From Eubacteriales bacterium (GTDB lineage: Bacteria > Bacillota > Clostridia > Oscillospirales > Butyricicoccaceae), in the NCBI GenBank assembly GCA_030524205.1, contig JAUNGZ010000003.1:25818-89817 (forward strand): a DNA stretch of 64,000 bases, in the 5' to 3' direction. The notes below the pieces were generated by a model. It saw only the letters and a list, made by a program, of their open reading frames with translations. It searched no databases and was not told the origin of the DNA. The translations under genes and the position numbers were made by a program. Positions 22,742 to 31,771 of this stretch are shown here, piece by piece. Numbering within the stretch: position 1 is the first letter of the stretch; each line of letters begins with the position of its first letter.

Positions 22742-24283
22742 ATGGACGACTTCAACAACAACTACACGCCCGAACCGCGCGGCGATGACCATAACGAACC
22801 GCAGCAGCCCATGGCGGAGCAGCAAGCCCCCGCAGCTGATCAGCATCCCGTGGCGGAGCAGCAACCGACGCCGGCAGTGCTTCATCCAATTGAGCCGACT
22901 CAGGAGGAAGAGCCGCGCACGCCGTTCCAAACGCCGGTGCAGGCGCCGGTATACCGGCAGGCGCCCCCGAGCGCGGACGGGGCAGGTTTCGGCCAAACGC
23001 AGCAGCCGCCCTTCGGCGCGCAGCAAGCGCCGCCGCAGCCGCCGCAGAAGAAAAAACGCCGCGGCAACGGCGTGGTGATCGCGCTGTGCAGCGTTGCCGC
23101 CGCGTGCCTGCTGTTTGCCGGCGGCGCGGTGATCGGACATGTCGTTTCGGGCGGCGGCGGAACCGGCGGCACAAGTCCCGGCGTTTCGGCAGGCAATATG
23201 CCGACCGTCACCATCTCGCAGACGCCCGACCTCGATCCGGACAATTACGACGTGGTCAACGGCATGGCCGGCGAGGAAATTTACAAGAAGGTCAATCCGT
23301 CCATCGTCAGCGTCATTGCCACCTCGCTCGAAAGCGGCGGCACCGGCTCGGGCGTCATCATGACGGAGGATGGATACATCATCACCAACAACCACGTCGT
23401 CGAAGGAGCGGACGCGGTCGCCGTCCAGCTGGCCGACGGCACGCGCCTTGAAGCCAAGGTGATCGGCGCGGACGAAAAGACCGACCTCGCGGTGCTGAAG
23501 GTCGAGCCGGAAAGCGCGCTGACGCCCGCTGAGTTCGGCAATTCGGATGAGCTCCAGCCGGGTGAATACGCCTACGCGCTCGGCTCCCCCGGCGGCCTTG
23601 AGCTGGCCAACACGATTACGGGCGGCCGCATTTCAGCGATCAACCGCGATATCACGATCGACGACCGCGTCATGACGCTCATCCAGACCGACGCTTCGAT
23701 CAACCCCGGCAACTCGGGCGGCGCGCTGATCAACAAGTTCGGCCAAGTGGTCGGCATCACGTCGGCTAAGCTGGGCATCAGTTATTACGAGGGTCTCGGC
23801 TTCGCCATTCCGATGAACACGGCCAAGGAGATCGTCGACCAGCTGATCGCCACCGGCTATATCGCGGGCCGTCCGTCCATCGGCATCACGGGCTACAATG
23901 TGTCCGAGCAGACCGCGCAGTACAACAATGTGCCGCAGGGCGTTTACGTCAAGTCGGTTGACGAGCGCGCGAACGCCTATAACGAAGGCCTGCAGGCGGG
24001 CGATATCATTACCGAGGTCAACGGGCAGGCCATCACCACGATGGATGAGATCAACGCCGTTAAGGAAGAAAAGCAGGCGGGCGACAAGCTGTCGCTCAAG
24101 GTATACCGCATGTCGACCGGCAAAATAGTCAGCCTGACCATCACGCTGACCGACGAGCACGACCTTGAGGGCGCTTCTCCGAGCGAGCAGCAGGCACAGC
24201 AGCAGCCCCAGCAGGGCGGCCGCGGCGACAACGGCTATTCGCAGTACGACGAGGACCCGTTCTCCTATTTCTTCGGGTATTGA
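22742..24283 (+). CDS. htrA: HtrA/DegP-type membrane serine protease with PDZ domain
   Basis: A 513-residue protein. Residues 1-~100 are a cytoplasmic Pro/Gln-rich segment, then KKKRR stop-transfer charges, TM ~109-133 and a Gly-rich linker. The trypsin-like domain carries the catalytic triad H218 (TNNHVV), D248 (KTDLAVL) and S325 (NPGNSGGAL). A PDZ domain follows at ~385-475 and a Gln-rich tail ends the protein. It would degrade misfolded proteins on the outer face of the membrane. Its promoter shares the direct-repeat architecture of the adjacent two-component operon, so it is the likely regulon member. Confidence 0.94.
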   Translation: MDDFNNNYTPEPRGDDHNEPQQPMAEQQAPAADQHPVAEQQPTPAVLHPIEPTQEEEPRTPFQTPVQAPVYRQAPPSADGAGFGQTQQPPFGAQQAPPQPPQKKKRRGNGVVIALCSVAAACLLFAGGAVIGHVVSGGGGTGGTSPGVSAGNMPTVTISQTPDLDPDNYDVVNGMAGEEIYKKVNPSIVSVIATSLESGGTGSGVIMTEDGYIITNNHVVEGADAVAVQLADGTRLEAKVIGADEKTDLAVLKVEPESALTPAEFGNSDELQPGEYAYALGSPGGLELANTITGGRISAINRDITIDDRVMTLIQTDASINPGNSGGALINKFGQVVGITSAKLGISYYEGLGFAIPMNTAKEIVDQLIATGYIAGRPSIGITGYNVSEQTAQYNNVPQGVYVKSVDERANAYNEGLQAGDIITEVNGQAITTMDEINAVKEEKQAGDKLSLKVYRMSTGKIVSLTITLTDEHDLEGASPSEQQAQQQPQQGGRGDNGYSQYDEDPFSYFFGY

Positions 24284-24637
24284 AAAACGTCGATTGCGAC
24301 CACGCTCGCAATCGAGGGACGCACTTTGAAAAGTGCTATTGCGCCGAAGGGGCGCCGGAATCAAAATTCCGGCGCCCCTTCGCCTGTGTATAAAAAGTCA
24401 GGCACATGTCCTGACTTTTTATGAAAATGGCGGCGTTGCCGCCATTTTCTATAAAATTACGCGCCGCAGGCGCGAATTAAACAGAAAACAGCTCCGCTGT
24501 TTTCATAAAAAGCGCGAGCTTCGCCCGTGCTTTTTATACAAAGGCGAAGCGCCCATGGAATTGCGATTCCATGGGCGCTTCGGCGCAATAGCACTTTTCA
24601 AAGTGCGTCCTCAATCGAAACCGTGGTTTCGATTGAA
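24284..24637. repeat. Hairpin arrays C-left and C-right, an inverted pair between convergent genes
   Basis: No gene in 354 bp. From the left, after the htrA stop: stem TCGATTGCGA/TCGCAATCGA with loop CCACGC, connector GGGACGC, hairpin ACTTTGAAAAGT, connector GCTATTGC, a long terminator hairpin, then the TCAGG/CCTGA module and ATGGCGGC/GCCGCCAT. Read from the right on the minus strand, after the stop of the DUF815 gene, the same order recurs with another stem 1 (TCAATCGAAA/TTTCGATTGA, loop CCACGG), the same connectors and a different terminator stem. Each copy is oriented with the gene it follows. Confidence 0.75.
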
Positions 24638-25840
24638 TTATTTTTCGTATTTCTCCGCAAGCTGCTGGCTGATAAACTGCCGCGCGGTGCGCGGCGAGCG
24701 GCCGTTGCGCCGCAGGGCGAAGCGTTCCGCCAGCAGATGGAGCGTTTCCTCGGGCAGATCGAGACTGTTTTCCGCGGCGAGCTGGTCGACAATGTAGAGG
24801 TATTCGTCCTTATCGGGCACGGAGAAGGTGATTTCCAGACCGAACCGGTCGGACAGGGAGGTCGCCGTTTCCAGACTGTCGCGCACGCGCACCTCGTCGC
24901 CCTCGCGGTCGGCGAAGCTTTCGCGGATCAGGTGGCGGCGGTTGCTCGTCGCGTAGATCACGAGATTTTCCGGCTTGCCGGCCAGACCGCCCTCGATAAA
25001 CGCCTTGAGGGCGGCGAAATTATCGTTCTCCCGGCTGAAGGACAAATCGTCCAGAAAAACGATGAAGCGGAAGGGGGAGCGCAGCGTTTCCGCGAAGATT
25101 TTCGGGAAGCAGGCGATGTGCCGCGGCGACATTTCGATGATTTTCAGGCCGCGCTCGGCATATTCGTTTACCACGGCCTTGACGGTCGAGCTTTTGCCCG
25201 TGCCCTTGTCGCCGTAGAGCAGGATATTGTTGGCGTCCCGTCCGTCGAGGAAGGCGCGCGTGTTTTTCAGGATCTGCTGCTTCTGCCGCTCGTAGCCGGG
25301 CAGGTCGCGCAGGCGGATGGCATCCGGGTGCACGATCGGCGCGGCCGCGCCGCCGTCCTGCACGGCGAAGGCAGAGGACTGCGCGAAAAAGCCGTAGCCC
25401 TGCGCGCGGTAAAAGCTTGCCAGCGCGGCGCCGTCCCGGAAGGGCAGCGGCGGGGCGGCGGGAAAGTCGGGCAGCGCCCGCAGCGCGGGCGCGTCGAACG
25501 CGCCGACGGCGGCGATGCGCAGCGTCGTTCCGTCGAGCGCGAGCAGGGCGTTGAGCACCTCGATATCGTGCGTGGCGGCGTCGAGCAGCGCGGACGGGGG
25601 CGCGGCGATCGCGTCGGTCAGAGGGTTTACGTCGTAATGCACGGCGCGCAGAATCGCGCGGTGCGCGTCCTGACAGGCGAACAGGGCCTCGCACAGCGCG
25701 CCGTAGCAGTCGGCAAAGCGCACTGCGTCCTGCTGGAGGGAATCGAGCGCGTCGCGGTAGGCGCGGATCAGCGGGTGGCGGTACAGGCCGCGCAGCACGC
25801 TGAGCGCGTAAACGCGCAGGCGGAGGGCGGAAAGTTCCAT
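24638..25840 (-). CDS. DUF815-family AAA+ ATP-binding protein
   Basis: A 400-residue protein. The N-terminal ~170 residues are helical and specific to this family; the C-terminal AAA+ core has Walker A YGDKGTGKSS (~207-216), Walker B FIVFLDDLSF, sensor 1 VIYATSNRRHL and an arginine-bearing SLSDRFGLEITF block. This is DUF815, common in Bacillota and proteobacteria and without established function. The start codon has the usual family N-terminus but only a weak ribosome site (GGAAGTG). Monocistronic; its stop is followed by the inverted hairpin array. Confidence 0.85.
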   Translation of the reverse strand: MELSALRLRVYALSVLRGLYRHPLIRAYRDALDSLQQDAVRFADCYGALCEALFACQDAHRAILRAVHYDVNPLTDAIAAPPSALLDAATHDIEVLNALLALDGTTLRIAAVGAFDAPALRALPDFPAAPPLPFRDGAALASFYRAQGYGFFAQSSAFAVQDGGAAAPIVHPDAIRLRDLPGYERQKQQILKNTRAFLDGRDANNILLYGDKGTGKSSTVKAVVNEYAERGLKIIEMSPRHIACFPKIFAETLRSPFRFIVFLDDLSFSRENDNFAALKAFIEGGLAGKPENLVIYATSNRRHLIRESFADREGDEVRVRDSLETATSLSDRFGLEITFSVPDKDEYLYIVDQLAAENSLDLPEETLHLLAERFALRRNGRSPRTARQFISQQLAEKYEK

Positions 25841-25946
25841 AGGGCTTCACTTCCAAATCGGTTTTTTTATCGCTCCCAGCATAGCACACTTCGCGCGCTT
25901 TTTCAACATAGCATGAGGGTAGACTATGTTGGAGGGAGAGACAAAC

Positions 25947-26183
25947 ATGAGCACAAGGAGCAGCTATGCTCTGCTGATATGCCGCAGCCAGACCGAGGCG
26001 GTCGGCCTGCGCCGCCACCTGATGCAGATGGGCGTGCCGGGCGAGATCGCGCGCCCGCCGCGGCACGCCCGCACCGAATCGTGCGGCTGGGCGGTGCGCG
26101 TGGGCGCGTCCGAGGCCGAGGAGGCCGTGCACCGTCTGCGCCAGCTGGGGATCACCCCCTGCCGTGTGATCGAGGAGGCGTGA
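25947..26183 (+). CDS. DUF3343 small protein (putative Se/S carrier-like)
   Basis: A 78-residue protein: YALLICRSQTEAVGLRRHLMQMG followed by the family's second half, ending HRLRQLGITPCRVIEE. DUF3343 proteins are often encoded beside cysteine desulfurases and are annotated as putative Se/S carriers. The family's functional Cys is usually in a short loop in the middle; here ESCGWAVRV carries one Cys and a second lies near the end (TPCRV). The ATG at 25947 has GGAGGGAGAG upstream. The next gene starts 2 bp after its stop codon. Confidence 0.75.
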   Translation: MSTRSSYALLICRSQTEAVGLRRHLMQMGVPGEIARPPRHARTESCGWAVRVGASEAEEAVHRLRQLGITPCRVIEEA

Positions 26184-26185
26184 GC

Positions 26186-27313
26186 ATGATCTATCTGGAT
26201 AACGCCGCGACTACGCTGTGCAAGCCGCGCGCGGTGGAAGAAGCGGTGCGCCGCGCGATGCGCGGTGCGGCGGGCTACGCCCGAGGCGGCTACGCGGCTG
26301 CGATGCGCGCGGGCGAAGCGGTATACGGCTGCCGCGAACAGGCGGCGGCGCTGTTTAGCGTGGACGATCCGGCGCGCGTCGTATTTACGATGAACGCGAC
26401 CCACGCGCTCAATTTGGCCATCCATGCGCTCGCGCAGCCGGAGACGCGCGTCGCGGTCGGCGGATATGAGCACAATGCGGTCATGCGGCCGCTCCGGCTG
26501 CGCGGGATCGAGCCTGTCGTGCTCGACGCGCCGCTTTGGGACGCGGCGGCCATGGCGGCAAAGGCGAGGGAGGCCCTAGACGGCGGCGCGGAGCTGTTTA
26601 TTTTGAACCATGTGTCCAACGTGTTCGGCTTTTTGGCGCCGCTTGACGAAATCGCCGCCCTGCTTACCGAGCGGGGCGTGCCGCTGATTCTGGACGCGTC
26701 CCAGTCCGCCGGCGTGGTCGAGGTCGACGTGCGGCGGTATCCCTGCCTCGCTGCGGTGTGCATGCCCGGACACAAGGCGCTTTACGGCCCGCAGGGCACG
26801 GGCATCCTGCTTGCGCTCGACGACCGCATCGCGGAGCATCCGCTTCTGGCGGGCGGCACGGGCAGCTTGTCCGAGGAGATGCGCCAGCCCGGCTTTCTGC
26901 CGGACGCGCTCGAGAGCGGCACGCCCAACGTGCCCGGCATCGCGGGCCTCGCGGCGGGGATCGCATTTGTGCGGGCGGTCGGCCCGGCCGGGATTTTGGC
27001 GCACGAGAGAAAGCTTGTGCGGGAGTTTGCCCGCGCGCTCGGCGCACAGGACCGCGTCGAGTGCTTCTCGCACCCGGCGCAGACCGGCGTGCTGTCGCTG
27101 CGCGTGGAAGGCGCGTCCTGCGAAAAAGTGGCCGAGGCGCTCGCCCGCCAGCAGATCGCCACGCGCGCGGGCCTGCACTGCGCGCCGCTCGCCCACCGCA
27201 CGGCGGGCACCGAGCAAACCGGAACCGTGCGCTTTTCCCTATCCTTTTATTCGACGGCGCATCAGCTCGAGCACACCGCCGACGTCCTGTGCAAAACCGT
27301 AAAAAATCTGTGA
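26186..27313 (+). CDS. NifS/Csd-type cysteine desulfurase (class V aminotransferase)
   Basis: A 375-residue PLP enzyme. MIYLDNAATT is the N-terminal signature; the PLP lysine is K197 in MPGHKALYGPQGTG; the catalytic Cys is C332 in RAGLHCAP, with the short-loop spacing of group II (SufS-like) desulfurases. It would release sulfur (or selenium) from cysteine as an enzyme-bound persulfide. Close linkage to the DUF3343 gene suggests that protein is the sulfur acceptor. A longer open frame in the same phase extends upstream through the neighbouring genes and is not used. Confidence 0.9.
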   Translation: MIYLDNAATTLCKPRAVEEAVRRAMRGAAGYARGGYAAAMRAGEAVYGCREQAAALFSVDDPARVVFTMNATHALNLAIHALAQPETRVAVGGYEHNAVMRPLRLRGIEPVVLDAPLWDAAAMAAKAREALDGGAELFILNHVSNVFGFLAPLDEIAALLTERGVPLILDASQSAGVVEVDVRRYPCLAAVCMPGHKALYGPQGTGILLALDDRIAEHPLLAGGTGSLSEEMRQPGFLPDALESGTPNVPGIAGLAAGIAFVRAVGPAGILAHERKLVREFARALGAQDRVECFSHPAQTGVLSLRVEGASCEKVAEALARQQIATRAGLHCAPLAHRTAGTEQTGTVRFSLSFYSTAHQLEHTADVLCKTVKNL

Positions 27314-27345
27314 ACACGCTATACAGAACAGGGGAATTGTGGTAC

Positions 27346-27351
27346 TATAAT
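27346..27351 (+). promoter_or_regulatory. -10 element upstream of cdaA
   Basis: TATAAT with no convincing -35 at 16-19 bp. It lies 64 bp before the cdaA start. Confidence 0.45.
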
Positions 27352-27414
27352 GAATATTAAACCTGCGTCCCGCCGCCAAGCGGAAGGCCGCAAAAACACA
27401 GGACTGGTGGCTTT

Positions 27415-28308
27415 ATGGACACTTTTCAAAATATTTTGGCGCCGACCTTCCGGGATATCAACTGGAGCGCGCTGTTCGACTTCGATTCCCTGCGCGGCGC
27501 GACGTTTATGGATGTTATCGACATCCTGCTTGTCGCGTATATCATTTACCGCGTGATGAAGCTGCTCAAGGACACAAGCGCCGAGCGGCTGGTCAAGGGC
27601 ATTATCGTGCTGGCCGGCGTTTTGCTGCTGGCAACCGTGATGAAGCTGACCACGATCAGCTTTATCCTGAAAAACTCGCTGGGCATCGGCGTTTTTGCGA
27701 TCATTGTGATTTTCCAGCCCGAGCTGCGCCGCATTCTGGAGCAGCTCGGCAAGGGCAATCTGAGCCGCCTGTTCGTTTCCGCGAACGATCCCGACGCGGT
27801 CGAGGCCGCCGTCAGCGCCGTTGTGGACGCCTGCGCCGATATGGCCAAAACCAAAACGGGCGCGCTGATTGTGTTCGAGCACAGGGAGCGGCTGGGTGAA
27901 ATTGTCGCGACCGGCACGACGGTCGACGCCGCGCCCTCCCCTGAGCTGATCAAGAACATCTTTTTCAAAAACAGCCCGCTGCACGACGGCGCGATGGTGA
28001 TACGCGAGGGCCGGGTATGCGCCGCGGGCTGCGTGCTGCCGCTTTCGGGCAGCCAGAACCTGTCGCGCGACCTTGGCACGCGCCACCGCGCCGCCGTCGG
28101 CATGAGCGAATCGGCGGACAGCGTGCTCGTCGTCGTGTCCGAGGAAACGGGCGCGATTTCGGTTGCGATCGGCGGCATGCTCAAACGGCACCTGTCGCCC
28201 GAGGTGCTGAAAAAGGTGCTGGAAGGCGAGCTGCTCGAAACGGATAAGCCCGACAAGAGCCGCATCGCCGCCCTCCGCAACATCTGGAAGGGGGGCGCGG
28301 GCAAGTGA
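27415..28308 (+). CDS. cdaA: Diadenylate cyclase CdaA
   Basis: A 297-residue membrane enzyme that makes cyclic di-AMP from two ATP. Three N-terminal membrane segments (~32-50, 60-78, 85-103) precede the DAC domain (~115-270) with the catalytic DGA motif (PLHDGAMV) and RHR motif (GTRHRAAVG), plus SEE further on. All catalytic residues are present. It overlaps cdaR by 4 bp, the standard CdaA-CdaR arrangement of Bacillota; glmM, often third in the operon, is not here. Confidence 0.95.
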   Translation: MDTFQNILAPTFRDINWSALFDFDSLRGATFMDVIDILLVAYIIYRVMKLLKDTSAERLVKGIIVLAGVLLLATVMKLTTISFILKNSLGIGVFAIIVIFQPELRRILEQLGKGNLSRLFVSANDPDAVEAAVSAVVDACADMAKTKTGALIVFEHRERLGEIVATGTTVDAAPSPELIKNIFFKNSPLHDGAMVIREGRVCAAGCVLPLSGSQNLSRDLGTRHRAAVGMSESADSVLVVVSEETGAISVAIGGMLKRHLSPEVLKKVLEGELLETDKPDKSRIAALRNIWKGGAGK

Positions 28309-29639
28309 AGCAGTTTATGAAGAAGCACGATATTTTGCTCCGCCTGCTTTCGCTTGTGCTGGCGTTTGTGCTGTGGGCGTTTGTCATGAACGAGGATAAC
28401 CCCGAGCGCAAGCCGTGGTTCGATGAAATCCCGGTCACGGTTTCCGGCGAGAGCAAGCTGCTGGAGGAGCACGGCCTGTCGATTATCGAAATGAGCGCCG
28501 ATACGGTCTCGGTGCGCCTGCGCGGCCCGAACAACGAGGTGACGGATAAAAGCCTCAAGCAGCGTATCACCGCGGCGATAGACGTGTCCAAGCTGGATAA
28601 GGCGGGCGAGTACGACCTTCCGGTTGTGCCCGCGGTCAACCGTTCGGGCATCGACACGCTCGGCACCAACCCGGCAACCATCCGGGTGCGGGTGGACAAG
28701 GTGACCACACGCACGGTGCCCGTGCGCGTCGAGGTCGTCGGCACGCCGGCGGACGCCTGCCGCGCAGGCACGCCCGTTCCGATTACGACCGAGGTGACCA
28801 TCGAAGGGCCGGAGGCCGACCTGATGGAAGTCGCCTACGCATATACGACGATCAACGCCGACGGAAAGGAAGCTACCTTTACCGCCGACTGCCAGCTTAC
28901 CCTGTATAACGACGCGGGCGCGCCCATCACCGGCACGCAGGTGTCCAGCCAGACCCAAACGGTCAAGGTGCGTCTGCCCATCTACCCGATCGAGACGATC
29001 CCGCTGACCGTCACGCTCAAGGACGGCGGCACCGTCAAGGCCGATAAGGCCACGGTGCGCATCGAACCCGAAAGCATCAAGGTGATCGGCGATCAAAAGA
29101 CCATTGCCGAGATGAAGGAACTCAATCTGGGGGAGATTGATCTGGGCAGCGTCAAGACCGACGCGCCGATCGAGATGGAAATCCAGCTGCCCGATAAGGT
29201 TCGGCTGGACGAGGGACAGCCCTCCACCGCCAAGGTGACGGTTTCGGTTGACGGCGTTTCGACGCGCAAGGTGCAGGTCACCCGCTTCGTACCGACCGAT
29301 ACCGCGGCCGATCAGACCGCCTTTGCCGTCAGCGTTTCGACGCAGCATGTTGAAATCGAGCTGCGCGGCAGCGAAAACGCGCTGGCCGAGGTTGACGCAA
29401 ACAGCTTTTCGATCGGCTTGACGTTCGATTCCGCGTCGCTCGGCGCGGGGATCCATTCGGTAAAGGGCATGGTCGTTGCGACCGGGCTGCCCGCCGGCGT
29501 CACGCTGGTGGAGGAGGACGTACAGGTCATGATCGAGATCACCGCCGCGCAGGCCGGCGAGAGCGATGCAGCCGGCGGACAGACGGACGACGCGCCGCCC
29601 GACGCGTCCGCGCCGGAGGAAGGCGGGGACGGCACGTGA
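28305..29639 (+). CDS. cdaR: CdaR-type YbbR-domain regulator of CdaA
   Basis: A 444-residue protein with a short cytoplasmic start, one membrane segment (~12-27) and three to four extracytoplasmic YbbR repeats, recognisable by recurrent VxVRLRGP / VPVRVEVVGTP / IPLTVTLKDGG / RKVQVTRFVP strands. The C-terminal ~30 residues are Asp/Glu/Pro-rich and look disordered. YbbR proteins bind CdaA through the membrane and modulate its activity. A GTG start overlaps the cdaA stop, with GGGGGCG upstream. Confidence 0.88.
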   Translation: MKQFMKKHDILLRLLSLVLAFVLWAFVMNEDNPERKPWFDEIPVTVSGESKLLEEHGLSIIEMSADTVSVRLRGPNNEVTDKSLKQRITAAIDVSKLDKAGEYDLPVVPAVNRSGIDTLGTNPATIRVRVDKVTTRTVPVRVEVVGTPADACRAGTPVPITTEVTIEGPEADLMEVAYAYTTINADGKEATFTADCQLTLYNDAGAPITGTQVSSQTQTVKVRLPIYPIETIPLTVTLKDGGTVKADKATVRIEPESIKVIGDQKTIAEMKELNLGEIDLGSVKTDAPIEMEIQLPDKVRLDEGQPSTAKVTVSVDGVSTRKVQVTRFVPTDTAADQTAFAVSVSTQHVEIELRGSENALAEVDANSFSIGLTFDSASLGAGIHSVKGMVVATGLPAGVTLVEEDVQVMIEITAAQAGESDAAGGQTDDAPPDASAPEEGGDGT

Positions 29640-31225
29640 GCATTTTCGTAACCGGCGTGCGCCTGCCGTTCGACCTGCCCGAGCAGCAGGCGCTCGCCGA
29701 GGCGCGCCGCCTGACCGGCCTTGTTTCGGACGAGGTACAAGCGGCGGTCTGCCGCGTCAGCATCGACGCGCGCCGCGGCAAAATCGACCGCGTATATTCG
29801 GTGCGCTTGGACGCGCCCATCGACGAGGAGGCATTTGCAGAAAAGCTGCAAATGCCCTTCGTGCGCTTTAAGACAAATGAAAAACCCGCCGTGCCGCGCG
29901 GGAAAAAGCGGCTGGAGCACCGGCCCGTGGTCGTCGGGCTGGGGCCCGCGGGGCTGTTCGCCGCCTATACGCTGGCAAAATACGGCTATGCGCCGCTGGT
30001 TTTCGAGCGCGGCGGCGATCTCTCCGCGCGGGACCGGGCCGTGCAGGCCTTTTGGTCGGGCGGCGCGCTGGATACGGAAACCAACATCCAGTTCGGAGAG
30101 GGCGGCGCGGGCGCGTATTCGGACGGCAAGCTGACCACCCGCATCGGCGACGCGCTGTGCGACACGGTGCTGGAAACGCTGGCCGCGCACGGCGCGCCGG
30201 GCGATATCGTCAAAAAGGCCAAGCCCCATGTGGGGACGGATGTTTTAAAAAACGTCGTGCGCGACATGCGGCGCGCCGTAACGGAAAACGGCGGCGAGGT
30301 GCGGTTTTGCACCGCGCTGACCGGCGTTTCGCTGAAAAACGGCGCGCTCGCGGCCGTTTCGGCCGGCGGGGAGCAGATTCCCTGCGAACGCGCGGTGCTG
30401 GCCGTCGGCCATTCGGCGCGGGATACCTTTGATGCCCTGCACAAAAACGGGGTATACTTTGAACCGAAAGCGTTTTCGGTCGGCGTGCGTATCGAGCACC
30501 TGCAACGCGAGATCGACCGCGCGCTGTACGGCAAATACGCCGGGCACCCGCTGCTGCCGCCCGCCGAATACAACCTGTCCCGCCGGGAGGGGGGACGGGC
30601 CTGCTATTCGTTCTGCATGTGTCCGGGCGGCACGGTCGTGGCGGCGCAGAGCGAGCAAGATACGGTCGTTACAAACGGCATGAGCTGCCACGCGCGGGAC
30701 GGCAAAAACGCCAACGCCGCGCTTGCCGTGTCGGTCGACACCGCGGATTTCGACGACGGCACGCCGTTCGGCGGCGTTAGGCTCCAGCGGCAGATCGAGC
30801 GCGCGGCCTACCGGCAGACCGGCTCGTACCGCGCGCCCTGTCAGCGCGTGGGCGATTTTTTGGCGGACCGGCCGGGCAAGGGCTGCGGCGCGGTGAAACC
30901 GACCTATCCCGCGGGCGTTGCCTTCGGCGAGGCGGCGGCCAGCCTGCCTTCCTTCGCGCAGACGATGCTGCGGGACAGCCTGCCGGCCTTCGGCCGCAAA
31001 ATCCGCGGCTTTGACGCGGCCGACGCGCTGTTGACCGGGCCGGAGACGCGCACCTCGTCCCCCGTGCGTATGACGCGCGGAGAGGACCTGTTCGGCCTCG
31101 GCTGCGCGGGGCTTATCCCCTGCGGCGAGGGGGCGGGCTACGCGGGCGGCATCATGTCCGCCGCGGTGGACGGCATCAAGGCCGCTTACCGCATTATGGA
31201 AGAATTTGCGCCCATTATGGGCTGA
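29636..31225 (+). CDS. FAD-dependent oxidoreductase (COG2509 type)
   Basis: A 529-residue flavoprotein-like dehydrogenase. The N-terminal ~95 residues are a small ferredoxin-fold-like domain typical of this family; the dinucleotide motif VVVGLGPAGLFAAYTLA starts at ~97; ETNIQFGEGGAGAYSDGKL and the C-terminal GLIPCGEGAGYAGGIMSAAVDG are the flavin-contacting blocks. Substrate unknown. The GTG start overlaps the cdaR stop by 4 bp, so it is in the cda operon. Identification as a family is secure, reaction not. Confidence 0.87.
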   Translation: MSIFVTGVRLPFDLPEQQALAEARRLTGLVSDEVQAAVCRVSIDARRGKIDRVYSVRLDAPIDEEAFAEKLQMPFVRFKTNEKPAVPRGKKRLEHRPVVVGLGPAGLFAAYTLAKYGYAPLVFERGGDLSARDRAVQAFWSGGALDTETNIQFGEGGAGAYSDGKLTTRIGDALCDTVLETLAAHGAPGDIVKKAKPHVGTDVLKNVVRDMRRAVTENGGEVRFCTALTGVSLKNGALAAVSAGGEQIPCERAVLAVGHSARDTFDALHKNGVYFEPKAFSVGVRIEHLQREIDRALYGKYAGHPLLPPAEYNLSRREGGRACYSFCMCPGGTVVAAQSEQDTVVTNGMSCHARDGKNANAALAVSVDTADFDDGTPFGGVRLQRQIERAAYRQTGSYRAPCQRVGDFLADRPGKGCGAVKPTYPAGVAFGEAAASLPSFAQTMLRDSLPAFGRKIRGFDAADALLTGPETRTSSPVRMTRGEDLFGLGCAGLIPCGEGAGYAGGIMSAAVDGIKAAYRIMEEFAPIMG

Positions 31226-31234
31226 GGAGAGAAA

Positions 31235-31651
31235 ATGATGACCCAGCAGGGAACGATTAAAAAATTACTGCCGAACGGCATGGCGGAGATCGAGGTTACG
31301 CGGCGCTCGGCGTGCGGGCACGACTGCGCCAAATGCGGCGGCTGCGGCGGGCTGGAAACCCAAACGCTGCAGGTTACCGCGCACAACAAGGCGGGCGCGC
31401 AGGTCGGCGACCGCGTGCTGATCGAGGGAGAGACGCGGCAGGTGCTCGGCATTGCGGTGCTGGTCTATCTGCTGCCGGTCGCGCTGTTTTTCATCGGCTA
31501 CGCGCTGGGCGGCCTGCTCCGCGCGGGCGCGGGCGCGTCGGCGCTGACGGGCGGCGTGCTGTTTGTGCTCGGCATCCTCGGCGCGGCCGCATACAGCCGC
31601 CGCATGAAGGAAAAAAACGACGCGCCGTTTGAAATCACCAAGCGGCTCTGA
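31235..31651 (+). CDS. RseC/SoxR-reducing-system family membrane protein
   Basis: A 138-residue protein with the RseC-type Cys motif CGHDCAKCGGCGG at ~28-40, a beta-rich segment, two membrane helices (~69-90, 96-118) and a cytoplasmic tail. RseC-like proteins accompany electron-transfer (Rnf/Rsx) systems and may carry an iron-sulfur centre; no rnf genes are in the window. Two adjacent ATG codons (31235, 31238) are possible starts; GGAG favours either. It follows the oxidoreductase by 9 bp. Confidence 0.8.
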   Translation: MMTQQGTIKKLLPNGMAEIEVTRRSACGHDCAKCGGCGGLETQTLQVTAHNKAGAQVGDRVLIEGETRQVLGIAVLVYLLPVALFFIGYALGGLLRAGAGASALTGGVLFVLGILGAAAYSRRMKEKNDAPFEITKRL

Positions 31652-31690
31652 ACTTTTTGTGAATTTTTGCCGCTTTATCTTGCTTTTCTC

Positions 31691-31719
31691 TTGTCTTATC
31701 GGTAAAAGTCCGGTAAAAT
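31691..31719 (+). promoter_or_regulatory. Promoter of the long DUF5685-to-thiN run
   Basis: TTGTCT (31691-31696), 17-bp spacer, TAAAAT (31714-31719). It is the only clear promoter before the ~17.5-kb co-directional block that ends at the terminator at 49226. Confidence 0.6.
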
Positions 31720-31771
31720 ATATTGAATACGGAAAAACCGCGCGTTTGGCGCGGCGCGAAAGGGTTTTGCG

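Noticed and set aside
24527-26185. Upstream extension of the cysteine desulfurase frame to 24527
   Set aside because: It runs antisense through the DUF815 gene and out of frame through the DUF3343 gene; the ATG at 26186 gives the exact family N-terminus.
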